DNA from: Emmonsiellopsis sp. PD_33
Taxonomy: Eukaryota; Ascomycota; Eurotiomycetes; Onygenales; Ajellomycetaceae
Direction: 5' to 3'
Assembly: GCA_032988165.1 (NCBI GenBank)
Contig: JANTQF010000416.1
Span: 1 to 28,119 of the forward strand
DNA: 28,119 nucleotides
Part shown: positions 1 to 10,670 of the stretch, in pieces
Layout of the letters: each line of letters starts with the position of its first letter
How positions within the stretch are numbered: position 1 is the stretch's first letter
Program-made: the position numbers and the translations under genes
The notes under the pieces: model-generated
Told to the model about the DNA's origin: nothing
Database searches by the model: none
Seen by the model: the letters and a program-made list of their open reading frames with translations, nothing else

Positions 1-228
1 GATTCTTCCCGGGGGGGTTGGTGTTTAGGGGTGCGCTTTTCCCCTTTAAAGTTTAAAAAATATTTTCCCCTCCTTTTTTTTTTTAAGTGGGTTTTTGGCT
101 CTCACTTTTTTTTTTTCCCCCTAAAAAAAAAAACCGGTTTCCACACTGCCCCCCCCTTTTTTTTTATATAAAAAAAAAAATTCCCAAAAATTTTTTAATT
201 TCCCAGCCCCCCCCCCCCCCCCCCCCCA
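1..228. other. Low-complexity contig end, probably unreliable sequence
   Basis: The stretch is made of homopolymer runs of A, C, G and T one after another, ending in a run of 21 C (207-227). Nothing coding or structural can be read. It is not telomeric: no TTAGGG-type repeat is present. The pattern is typical of low-quality consensus at a contig edge; that reading is inference. Confidence 0.7.
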
Positions 229-800
229 GTTATCCTAATAGGTATACGGCCTCCTAATAATGGGACGGAGGAGTATCATACTTCGCAAACCTCAGCATAC
301 GGGAAGCTCCATATGGGGCTAAAAATAACTTCTAAATTAGTTATGGTCCAATGGATCTCCCCATGATCCATAGACCATAGCTACAAGAGGCAAGTTGTGA
401 GAGAATCCAACGAGACCAAAAAGGATCAATCCTTCGGTGACCGCCGCCACACTTATTAATGTGATCCTTTCTGTAGCCCAACACAAGTGGTCCAACAAAT
501 GTGCTGGAGGCCCGGAGCTGTGGTCAAACACTGGTCTTCATTAGGATGGCGGGGCTATCTACCCAGCCTTACCTGAAGGCAATAGAGGATCCGGTGTAGA
601 AGACGAGAGGAGAGGTGGTCTAGTAGTTATTATTGGCGGTTAAAACAAGGCTCAACGGTATTGAGCTGTAACTCCTCCAGAATCTGTAGAATGCTGACGC
701 ATACGTGTATACCAGAAATAGCTGGAGTAACCTTGGAGGTCTCTTGTTCTCGATGCCTGGCTCTATCCCCTTGATTAGGAGATAAAGAGAGTGTGCGGGT
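229..800. other. Unassigned DNA left of the LINE
   Basis: This stretch has about 18 CpG dinucleotides, in sharp contrast to the zero-CpG element next to it, so it was not hypermutated. The longest reading frame (minus strand, 337-531) encodes a hydrophobic 64-residue stretch that I do not recognise and do not call a gene. Joining this flank to the DNA at 7222 (the empty site before LINE insertion) does not create a longer open frame, so no disrupted gene is evident. Confidence 0.5.
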
Positions 801-816
801 GGAACCCCTTTTCTTC
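801..816. repeat. Target-site duplication, copy 1 (3' side of the LINE)
   Basis: The 16-mer GGAACCCCTTTTCTTC is present here and again, identical, at 7206-7221. The two copies bracket exactly the CpG-free 6.4-kb LINE. This is the length and placement expected for the target-site duplication left by LINE target-primed reverse transcription. The element is on the minus strand, so this copy lies at its 3' end. Confidence 0.85.
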
Positions 817-1190
817 CAGTTTGCTTGAGTTTTTGTTTTGAAGCTGTCAGGCTTTGAAGAGGAGATCTGCCCACCCAGACTGGATTGCAGGGACTCAAAC
901 CCTCCACTGCTCCTCTTCTTTAAGACACCTTATTGATGTCCATATGACCAGGAGGCCTGGTCCTCAACATGGAGGGTGCAAAGGCTTCTTTCTCATAAGG
1001 GATGAAGCCTTACTCCCACCTGCCCTGTTGTGTAAGCTGGATGCTTTCTATCCCCCAGGGAGGTTGCCATTATTGCTCATCTGTCAAGGCCTCTTTCAGT
1101 GGCCATGCTCTTGCTCATCCCCTTATAATCTTAGGATTCAGGCTCCACCAGGCATTCCAGTCCCCTTCTGAGGCAGATATGTCTAGGGTC

Positions 1191-4100
1191 TTATCCCCAC
1201 TTCTTTTTAAATAGGAAAGCCTTCTTCTCTTTATCCTCATACAACCTGCCAATGCACTGATACCTTTCAGTCATTATATGTCTTTTAAGGACTATTCAGT
1301 AATGCATCTTAGTAACTTCCACACCCCATAGCCTTTCTGGCTTCTCCCAGGAGAAAGATAGGTAAGCCTTCCACAGGCACTAGATCACTAGGGAGTATAC
1401 ATATTGCTATTACTTCCTTTCAGGTGCTGTCAGTGGTCTTAGATGTAACATAAATATTACTATTACTTCATTCATAGATCTTGAGATCAGAAGTGGCACT
1501 GTAGCACTCAGCTTTCACCAGATATTTTGTGCCTTTCTCTAAACACCCATTGCTACAGTGCAATCCATCCAGATATGCTCCCTATCAAAGGGGGCATTAT
1601 GTATGGGGCACCTTTGCAGGTAGGGCTCAATCCAGTTCAGATCTATGCCTGTATGAACTTTTCAATGAAGGAGTTTCTAGATCAGGTCCTCATGCTTTAG
1701 CATCCCTAGAAGTTCTCTTGCCTTAACTCATATCTGAGTTAAGATTGTTGTACTACTCATGAGGTGCTTGTAGGCAGTCATCAGGCCTGATGTCAGATCC
1801 TTAAACTGTATACCTTGCAGTTTCCTACCTAGTATAACATTATATGCTTTGTTGAATGAGACACTCTTCAGGCTGGAACCTTTAATAAAATACTCTTGCT
1901 ATAGCTTAGAGGTTAGTATGCTATAATTTCTATTATTCTTCAGCACATCTCTTTACTCTCATAATAACACTAGATATAGAGTATTCACTATTGATATCAT
2001 AGGATCCCTTGAAAGACCCTCTGTGTAGAGGGAAATCCCCTTGACTGGGTCCTAGATATTACCCATTCACCAGGCCTCTGTCTCCCATATCTTATGCCAT
2101 ATTCTTGATGTCCACTGCCAGGCACCACCCCCACTGGTAGAGCCAATCAATGGGTGAAAGAATAGTGGTATATTTAAAACCTCTCCTGCTGTTTCTGGGG
2201 CTTTAAGGGTCATCAATCCCTCTGTATAATAGCTCCTAATTAGCTTCTTCTACCATACCCAGACTCACTGAAGTTTCTGAGGCATAGCATATCTACTAGA
2301 GAGTCATTGAACCCACAGGTTAAAGACTATAGCAGGGTCTATCACATTCCTGCTATCAGCTGCAGTAATAATGACTTCATTCACCAGGAGGACTCAGAGT
2401 TAGTCTGGGTAGCCTCTCACTCAGATTATCATTACTATTACTAATGCATTCAGGATAGTCTCTATGTCCATACAGCTCAAACCCCCATGCTTTATCTTCA
2501 GGCAAGCCTGATTATTACTTATGGAGCTACTGAAACATTCATTTCAGACCATCTAATAGTATTGTTTCTTCAAGCCTTTCTTTAGTGCATACAGAACTTC
2601 CATGAATCTGGCAGCATAGCAAATAAGGAACATGATGATAGAATTGGCTATTAATACTCTTCTCTTGATAGAGAGATAGAACCTCAACCATTTATCTGCT
2701 CTCTCTCAAGTCTTATCAACTATCTCTTCTCAAAAAAGTGTAAGATACCCCACATCATCCAGATCAATTAGTATGCTCAGGTGCAAGTATCTATTCTCTG
2801 GGGAACCTATGATTCATACTTCAGAGACTGACAGGTCAGCTTGTTTTAGCAACAGATATAACTTATCCTAGTTAATCTAGGCACCTAAAGCCTCCCTATA
2901 GGTGTCTAGAATCTCAATGACATAGTCTGCTTCTACTTGATTACACAGGATGATTGCTATATCATCTGCATACATAATACTTATAATGATGTTCCATTCA
3001 GACTTCACCCCCTATATACTCAAGTTCTGTAGATACCTCACTAGAGACTCTATTACTAGTATAAAGAGCAGACAACTCAGGGGGTCATCCTGGCAAACTT
3101 CACTCCATATTGGGATTCTACCCCCTAGGTAGTCATTTATATATAGCTTTGCATAGGAGCCAACATATAGGACCTATATGAATTTAATAAATCTGCTTAG
3201 CAGCCCTACATGTCTCATCATCTTCCAGAGGAAGTCATAGCTGACACAATCATAGGCTTTCTTCTAGTCTAAAAATAATATACCAAGTGGTTCCTATATT
3301 TATCTAGACCTGGCCAGGCACATCTGCACAGTCCTGATGTTGTCATCAATCAATCTTTCTGGTAGGAAGGCTGTTTAATGGAGTTCTAATACTGTGTCTA
3401 ATACCTTTACTAGCCTTATCATTATTATAGATGTCATGATCTTATAGTTCATACCCATCAGAGTTATAGGCCTATAGAACTTTAGGTCCCCAGAGTCCTC
3501 TTTATTTTTAAATATTATAGAGATGATTTCTGTGCTTCATCCATTTAGCACTTAACCCTCCATCAGAATTCTGTTAAACAGGGCCTTCAGAACTATGATG
3601 ATCTTTGGCATAGTGCCCAATATAACTTAATGCACTAGCATTGTCTTATAGAATTCATTGGTGAGACTGTCCTTCCTGGGCAACTTTTCCAGAGCTGCCC
3701 TTTTTATTGAGGATAGGACCTCTCCCTCCAAAATCTCTTGTGTTAAAGATGCCACTTGCTCCCATGTTACCCTTACTATTACATGCTGTAGCAGAGTGTC
3801 AGCAGCCCCCTGGTCACAATACTTCTCTGAGAAGAGCTCACTATAGAACTATTCAGCTATCTCTAGTATCTCAGCTTCTTTCATGGTCTCATTACTCTCA
3901 CTGGTTCTAAGCTTGACTATCCCTCAATCAGCTTCATACTTTGCCCTCTGGTAGAACTATTTGTTAGACTTCTCATTGAGTAGTATGTGCTTTGCCAGCA
4001 CATTATAGAAATAACTGTCATAATATCACTAATTTAGTTCTTCTACTTGTATAATAACTGCATGTATCTGCCCTTCTAACATCTCATCCACAATGCCTTG

Positions 4101-5100
4101 ATGCTACTTCTTAATAAGGGTCACTCTTTTTCTTGCCACTGCAAATCTCAAATATTTTGATATCTATACTAACTATCTTTCTTCTTCCTGGAGGATCTAC
4201 TGTATTAGGGTCTTATAGACCCTCCATTCAGCTAATGGGTCCTTTAGTTCAAGTAACTGCAGAGCTATCCAATAAAAATCTCTCATCCTGGGGGACTTCA
4301 ATGTATTCATCCTCAGGCATCATTGACCCCTTCTCCTGTCTATCACTACTGGGATTTTCAGGGTTAGGGTCATTACATGATGATTCATATCTAGTCCTGG
4401 GGGAAAGATGTCACTACCTGTTACATCCATCTCCCAGTCCTCTCTTAGGTAGATCCTGTTTATTCTCAACTTTAGCTAACCCTGTTAGTAGAATGTATAG
4501 TCCTGTATCAGTGGGTGCTATTATCATCAGCAGTTAATTATATCACAAGAAGGACTCTTAGTAGTGATGAGAGTCCTCATACCCTCCAGCCAGCCCCTTC
4601 TAGGGGCTTTATAGGCATGGTGATTGATAGGTCCCTCAGTGAGGTTCCAATCACCCCTAATTATATCCCATTTCCACTCATGTTGATTCACCTCTTAGAG
4701 GATTTCCTCTAGTTAAGGTGTTTTCATATTTGAATCTGTGGGAGTATAGACATTGCTGATCACCAGGGATCTGCCCCTGAATTTTACCTTACACATCAGA
4801 ATCTAGCTGCTGGAATCTCTCATTAGCATATAGGAGAAATCTTCTATTGAATTTGCTCCCTCTTCTGCCAGCTATTAGGTGGTTTTCAGGTTTATGATTG
4901 TTGCAACACCTCTGCTCTCCAGGCTGTCATGAGCTTTCACTGAAATCAGTAGGAATGTAGATGCTAAATTGCTAACACTATCTCTACTAATTCTAGCCTC
5001 TTAGGCCAGGATAATGTTCACATTTCAAACCTGCATAGCATTATACAGTCACCTAAACTGGGTGGGGTCTAGAATTAACTGTACATTCAAAGAAATAATA
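1191..5100 (-). pseudogene. LINE ORF2 relic: endonuclease, reverse transcriptase, C-terminal Cys/His motif
   Basis: Read in one minus-strand frame from about 5096 to about 1191 (~1,300 codons). The endonuclease comes first: an N-terminal ISLNVQLI-like start, a GDWNLTEGPINH block near 4650 (family GDFN core) and INRIYLREDWEMD near 4455 (family ID/DRIYL block). Near 3915-3970 is a YQRAKYEAD linker. RT follows, with LD-stop-KKAYD at 3250-3269 (family LDQEKAYD; the Q codon is now TAG at 3264-3266), CQDDPLSCLLF near 3090 (family RQGDPLSCLLF) and the catalytic YADD box at 2961-2972, still intact. After RT come a thumb-like ADKWLRFYLSI block near 2680 and a degenerate zinc-finger-like C-P-I-H...H-x4-C motif near 1560-1610. 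Numerous TAG, TGA and TAA codons interrupt it. All these landmarks share one frame, so the net indel is zero over ~3.5 kb. The exact end is uncertain. Confidence 0.9.
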
Positions 5101-5129
5101 TGTATAAAACTCATTAAATAATGGTCTTT

Positions 5130-6830
5130 ATTGGGGGGTCATCTAGAAGGCTGACCTCAGATCCAGCAGGAAGTTTTACTACTTAAAGTAATGAGCATTG
5201 TATGTTTAGGTGAGATGGAGAGATCTCACTACATACTTTGTACTTTCCTTCAAGTAAGTTTATTGCCTATAACTTAACCTGAAAGTGCTGGCCTCCCTTC
5301 ATGTATGCCAGGCTAATATTAACTGAAAAGAAACTAATACTAGGTGACTTCAAAAAGACAAAAATATAAACACTCCCTGAAATGCCTCTTAACTTCTACT
5401 GGCCCATCCAAAATGATGCTCCCATCCTTTGCACATGTCTCTCTCCTACCACTATCACTGCCATCTCCAGTGGAGATGCCCCCTTAGTGTTTGATTGAGT
5501 TATGAATACTGTGCTTCCTTTGGGTTGATAGATGTGAACTGGAATCTCATAGCTCTGAATGTTCAGAAGGTGAGAGGCTACCTTCAACTCCACTCTCTGT
5601 GCTATTTCCATTGAGTTGCACTCAATCATCTAACCCTTCTGGCCAGTGTGTAGGCACATTATCCTCACCTTCTTTTTTGTGGGATTCAGCAGGGGTTTAG
5701 CTGTGATGACCTGGACAATGTCCATAAACTTGACTTTACCCTCTAAGTGTAGCTCTATTAGTAGTTGGAGGAAAAGCCAATATCCTCCATTAAAGTGTGT
5801 ATTAGGTTTCAGACCCTCATCAGGGTCCTCTAGGGCCTATTGATCTCTCAGTTGGGGGGGTCCCATGTTAGTATAGGGTGTCATTTGGGAGTCAGACTTC
5901 CTTAACTTTTTCAATGCAGGGGCATTAATTGAATGGGGTTCAATTCTGTTGCTCACTCTACTTGTTTGGGTCTCAGCCTGCTCCCTCTTTTTAGCTTATC
6001 TTTTCTAAGCTAAGCTCTGCACAGCTGGCAATCTATTTCTGATTGTCCAGAAGGTAAAGATTTTCTTCTTGAGGCCAGTAGGACCTCTAGGGGTACTAGT
6101 CTCAGTTGGAGTACTTAACCCCATTATCTCATTTATACTACTATCTACCCTATCTTTATCCTCTTCTTCAGCTGTTATCTTCATATCTGGTTGGACAGTT
6201 GAGGAGGAGGTGCCTGGCCTTATTAGTAAGTTTATTGTTGTTGAGAGTAAAGCTTGGGCAGGTTCTTGTTCTGAGTCACCAGGGTTGGGGATTGAGGTCA
6301 GAGTCTTATAGTCACCATTAGGTTGAATTGGGCATGTATAGGATCAGTACTCTTATAGACCACAGAATTGATAAGATTGAAGCAGCTGTTCTCTATTTGC
6401 TTCTACTTCTAGGGCTTCAGCAGCCCTCTCTCTCTTACTACTTGCTTTTTTAGCCTTTCTTATCTCATCCTACTTCTTTTTTCTCTTCTTTCTTTCCTCC
6501 TCTTCAGCCACCTCATCAGCCCAACTTTCAATAGTGAGGTTAAGGAAGGAGAAGGAACAGTTTGGGACTTGAGGCAGCATCATGCTATTTGACTTACTCT
6601 GGGTATCTCACTCTGGGTGGCTGTCTATCTCCAGTCTGTCATCTATTCCAGTAGTTAGAAGTCTGGGGGGCTAGGGAGGTTCCAGAGATCCTTTTAAGGA
6701 CATGTCAGGCAGTATCAGTGTCTGAATGTTCATTAAGATTAGAGGATTCCCCAGTAGGTACTTTATACTATTTATACTTATAATCAGTGTACCAGTCCTA
6801 GGTCTCAGCTCCTCTTTATTAGGGTAGTTT
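5130..6830 (-). pseudogene. LINE ORF1 relic (Gag-like, nucleic-acid-binding)
   Basis: A single minus-strand frame from about 6830 to 5130, roughly 560 codons with a dozen or so stops. It contains a charged, K/E-rich stretch starting SWADEVAEEE (6540-6400), likely coiled-coil, and a Ser/Thr/Pro-rich acidic middle. A conserved-looking globular portion follows, which includes the longest stop-free stretch (5396-5629). Near 5200 a C-S-E-I-S-P-S-H-x4-C pattern resembles a damaged CCHC knuckle; it lacks the second Cys, so I do not claim a functional one. Position upstream of the endonuclease/RT ORF and the coiled-coil plus basic character fit LINE ORF1. The start codon cannot be fixed. Confidence 0.75.
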
Positions 6831-7205
6831 CACTGTATGAGAGTTCTTGGCCTGCCTCACCACCAGAACACAGACTAGTGGTAAGTAAAATTCAATGATA
6901 CCCAGATGTGTTACTGCCTAATAAAGATGCCAGTTTTCATCAGTACAATCTTTTGCCTTGATAGCTGCTGTGTTACAGCCTTAAGAGCTGACTAGCAGAG
7001 TGTTAATCAAGTTTTCACCTGTTAGAGCCACCACATTGAGGTGTTGTACTTGTGCTTGGGTATCCCAATGTGTGTCAACACATCACCCAAAAGGCCCCAG
7101 AAGGATTTGCAGAACTTGTGCTAGGTAGCAGGCAGTGTAGCAGATGTTTGAATGTGTAGTTGGATTGATTGTATGCCTGAGAGATATCCAAAATCCTCCC
7201 CTGGG

Positions 7206-7221
7206 GGAACCCCTTTTCTTC
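7206..7221. repeat. Target-site duplication, copy 2 (5' side of the LINE)
   Basis: Exact copy of the 16-mer at 801-816. CpG dinucleotides resume at 7225, four bases beyond it, so the hypermutated tract ends at the element boundary. On the minus-strand element this is the 5' side. Confidence 0.85.
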
Positions 7222-8532
7222 TATCGCCCCCGCTTTATAATCAGGGCACATCCAAACTATCATATATGTATCCGATTTCATGATTAACAACAACCAGTTT
7301 TAATAAATCACCACCCATCTCTTGCGCTTCACTGAGATCATACATCCACGGAGCATGCTTTCAGCTATTTTAGCACACACACTAGAAACCGGCGACCATT
7401 CTCGAAAAGAAAGCCGAAGCCGATCACGGACCAACTCTCGGTGCCAAGAGGATTGAGGAATCCTGTCTGCCTGTGAGCTAACCTCATACTCGCTGCTGAT
7501 GGCCGGAGAATAAGCCTAAATTGGACTAGCAGCTGGTAGGAATTTTATAATTAATATCAAGCGGGCGTCCGGCCAGGTTTATGGAGGAAGTTCTCGGCCA
7601 AGTGCACAGGCGACGGCCAAACATTGCAAACAATAACTACTCTCCTGCTGCACGACACGGACAAAACGGACAAACAAAGACGTGGCATGGCGTAATATGT
7701 TTCGGATAGCCTCCATTTCAAACCAATCCGTTCCAAGCCAGCACTGTCATCATCCGCGCCCGATGATGCCTTGGCTTGTTTGTGTATCTTGCCCGGAGCA
7801 CAGCCGCTTTCGACAGTCGTTGGGCCAGAGAAGGGGGGGGTAGCAGTTACACCCTCATGTCCGCGCTAAGCAGAAGGATTAACTATGCCCGGAGGCTGCC
7901 AGCTCCATTCCTAATTGATATCCATCGCCGGACTGGCCCCAGAAATGCTTCGCTTCTGTCCGTGTTCGTCCGTTCTCTCGGAAATCCTGCAGAAAAAGGA
8001 CGCCGAAGAATGGACCCTACAGCCCGTCGCCTCTCCCCCGGGAACTTCTCCCGGAAGTTTTTTCTGTGGCCTCGGAGGTAGCAACGGTGTGGCGGCTGAT
8101 AAAGCCTCTCACTGTCAGCAACAATACCAGTCAACGGGTTCTGCTGGACATGATCTGAGCCCACGCAACCGGAAAGGAAATGGCTAATAAGTGTCTCGGT
8201 CGAGCTACTCTTTCTATGCCCGATGCTTATTAAACGGACGTGCCAATGTGAAGTGCAGCACAAGCTTTTTGAATAAAAGACAGACTCCCTTTGAAACAGC
8301 TGTTAGTATGCTTTCGCAGGGAACGGAGAGGTTGGTATAGTAGGAGTAACGCAGTCTTTGGCGCCTGTTCCTCAAGCGGATAGTGCTCCGTTGACCTTTA
8401 ATTCCGTTCCCCCTCCCTTTTTATTTTGTTTTCTGCTTCGTCCTCGTCTTCTTCTCTTGGGATTCTCTACCTCTCTTGCCGGGGGCAAAGGTTACTGATC
8501 TCGAGCACGCTGTCTATATATCAAAATTCACA
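7222..8532. other. Intergenic region upstream of the MFS transporter
   Basis: CpG-rich normal DNA between the LINE and the transporter start. No convincing gene is seen; the longer open frames here have no recognisable family and overlap each other on opposite strands. The last ~130 bp before the start codon are strongly pyrimidine-rich (8400-8470), as in many filamentous-fungus core promoters and leaders. A palindromic candidate factor site lies at 8038-8054. Confidence 0.6.
8038..8054. promoter_or_regulatory. Candidate palindromic Zn2Cys6-type binding site
   Basis: CCGGG and CCCGG form a 5-bp inverted repeat separated by 7 bp (CGG and CCG triplets in inverted orientation), about 480 bp upstream of the transporter ATG. 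Fungal binuclear zinc-cluster regulators bind inverted CGG half-sites and commonly control MFS pumps. A single match of this kind can occur by chance, so this is only a candidate. Confidence 0.2.
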
Positions 8533-10670
8533 ATGGCGGAAGATAATCCCACCACCAATACGCCCGAAGAAAAGGTCGAGGAGACGCCGCCTGAGAAACC
8601 CAAGAGATCTCCGGCATTCTATTTGGCGGTCTTTTTCCTGTGCCTCGTATCGGTGATTACTTCCTTGGATTCCGTCATCATCACAGCCGTCATTCCTAGC
8701 GTTGCAGAAGACCTCGGAGGCTCAACCGTGCAACTTTTCTGGTGCGGCACGGGGTTTTTGCTTGCCCAAACTGTAAGCTTAGACAATTTCTATTCCAATT
8801 CAGTTGAATCTCCATGTTCCTCCTATTGCTTCCTGCATACTACCTTTATGGTACATCACTAAAGTTTTCTGCAGGTCACCATCCCGATATATGGTACATT
8901 CAGCGATATCTTCGGCCGCAAATGGGCGTTGAACATTGCCTTGGGCGTGTTCACCTTTGGTAGTATCCTATGTGCAACTGCCAAGTCAGTGCAATGGCTA
9001 GTTGCCGCCCGAGTTATCAAGGGCCTTGGAGCTGGAGGCAATCTGAGCTTGGTGTCTGTTATCATCAGTGATATCACAACGCTGCAGGAACGAGGATCAT
9101 TTATGTCACTGGTGTCCCTAGCTTGGGCAGTGGGAACTATTGCTGGGGTATGTAGATACAATCATCCCTTCGCCATCTACCCCGTCCTTCCAGTTATCCC
9201 TAAAACGGTCGCTACATGTGGGTTACTAACCGAACGACGTCCATAGGTCCCAATTGGCGGCGCCATCGGAGAGCGCGCATCATGGATATGGGCATTTTGG
9301 ATCAACGTACCTATCTGCGTCGCTTCCTTCATTGGTTTAACCTTCTCCCTGCGAATAAAGACTGCTTCGACGACCCTTAAGGACAAAATTTCCCGTATCG
9401 ACTTCCTCGGCATTTTCGTATTCGTGGCATCCACGACATCGTTTCTCCTTGGCCTAACAACAGGTGGAACACTTTACCCATGGCGTTCTGCGAGGGTTAT
9501 TGTACCCCTCGCTGCTGGTGTGGTGGGATGGGTTCTCTTCGCCTGGATTGAACATAAGCATGCTAAAGAGCCAATGATCCCGCTTAGAGTTTTTTATGAC
9601 CGGACAGCTGCCGCAGGAGGTTTTGCTGGGGTGTTCTTCCACGGACTGGTGCTGTGGAGCTTATCGTATTATATCATTATATTTGTGAGTTGTTCTAGGG
9701 TTTTGACAGAATCAGCCCCGTTAGGCTATAAAGCTAACACATCCTCACCCAGTTCCTTGGTGCTACACAGCACGGGCTCCTCCATTCCTCCGTGGAGACT
9801 CTACCAGGAATGTAAGTTATTCTATTCCTAAGCATTCACCCAGTATAAAAAGCGGCAAAACTAGAGACGGAAAACATACCCACCCATCCAAACAAAGGCA
9901 GCCTTTACTAACCCCACTGAATAAAAAACAGGGCCTTCATCGCCCCCTTTTCCATAACCGCGGGAATAATAATGTCCAAAACCCTCCGCTTTCAAAAAAT
10001 AATCTGGGCCGGCTGGATCTTCATGACCATCGGAACGGGCCTCAACGCCCTCCTTAAACCCTACTCAAACGGCGGAATTCTTTATGGAGTGCGTATCATC
10101 ATGCCCATCGGCGCGGGCCTCCTATTCCCCACAACCACCATTGCCGTCCAATCCGTTCAAAAGGGCGAAGACGTCGGCATCGCCACCTCCGTACAAGTCT
10201 TCTCACGGAGTTTGGGACAGGCGTTTGGCGTTGCGTTGGGCGCAGTAGTGTTTCAAAATGAATTTGATAGGTTGGTGACAGACGCAGTGGAAAGGGGGGA
10301 GATTGGGGATGGGAAGTATGTGATTTTAGGCTCCCAGGCGGATGCCGTGTATAAGGTTATCCGGACGTTTCCGGAACAGGTGCAGACGGTTTATCGGTTC
10401 GTGTATGCGGATTCGTTGAGGACGATTTGGTATGTGCTCACGGCCCTCGCTGGGGTTGCGCTTTTGGTTAGCTTGGTGATGAGGGATGAGAGCTTGAATA
10501 AGGAGGTGAAGGGGAAGCACCAGTTTGACCATGAGAATGGGAATGAAGGGACGGAGGCGGATGTTGAGCGGGGAAGGGATGCAGATAATGAGGAGGTTGT
10601 CGAAGAAAGGGGGAATGGTCTGGGAGTAAAAGAGGCGAGGGATAGTGGGTCGAATTCGAGACGAGCATAG
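8533..10670 (+). CDS. MFS transporter, DHA2-like 14-TM drug/metabolite efflux pump
   Basis: Plasma- or vacuolar-membrane proton antiporter type, 582 aa after splicing. Exons: 8533-8772, 8875-9147, 9247-9684, 9753-9811, 9932-10670; all four introns are GT-AG, and the last two carry CTAAC-type branch sites. The ATG at 8533 has a good context (cacaATGgcg). A charged cytosolic N-terminus (~25 aa) precedes TM1 (AFYLAVFFLCLVSVITSLDS). Motif A is seen as GTFSDIFGRKWAL at the start of exon 2, and the DHA2-typical motif C region as VPIGGAIGE followed by WIWAFWINVP in exon 3. The C-terminal tail (~70 aa) is hydrophilic and rich in Glu, Asp, Gly and Asn. Length and motifs fit the family including fungal mycotoxin and azole efflux pumps; the substrate cannot be told from sequence. 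It stands alone, with no biosynthetic cluster genes beside it in this window. No frame breaks or missing key residues were seen. Confidence 0.93.

Larger units (their letters stand above)
817..7205 (-). mobile_element. Complete but inactivated non-LTR (LINE) retrotransposon, 6389 bp
   Basis: A two-ORF LINE on the minus strand, bounded by a perfect 16-bp direct repeat. ORF1 (nucleic-acid-binding/Gag-like) precedes ORF2, which carries an apurinic-type endonuclease, a reverse transcriptase and a C-terminal Cys/His motif. No RNase H domain was seen, which suggests an L1-like layout, but the clade is not determined. The 3' end just inside the repeat is A-rich rather than a clean poly(A). Both ORFs hold many in-frame stops, mostly explicable as C-to-T or G-to-A changes from CAG, CAA, CGA or TGG, while the recognisable motifs stay in one frame. 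No CpG occurs anywhere from 798 to 7224, although C and G together make up around 40 percent of the bases. This is a repeat-directed hypermutation signature. The element cannot encode working proteins. Confidence 0.93.

Noticed and set aside
337..531. RNase H domain of the LINE (VYGSWGDP resembling a DGS motif)
   Set aside because: It lies outside the target-site duplication in CpG-containing DNA and lacks other RNase H residues.
337..907. Minus-strand open frames left of and across the LINE 3' junction as a disrupted host gene
   Set aside because: Joining the flanks at the target-site duplication gives a stop within about ten codons in one frame and upstream stops in the other, and neither peptide resembles a known family.
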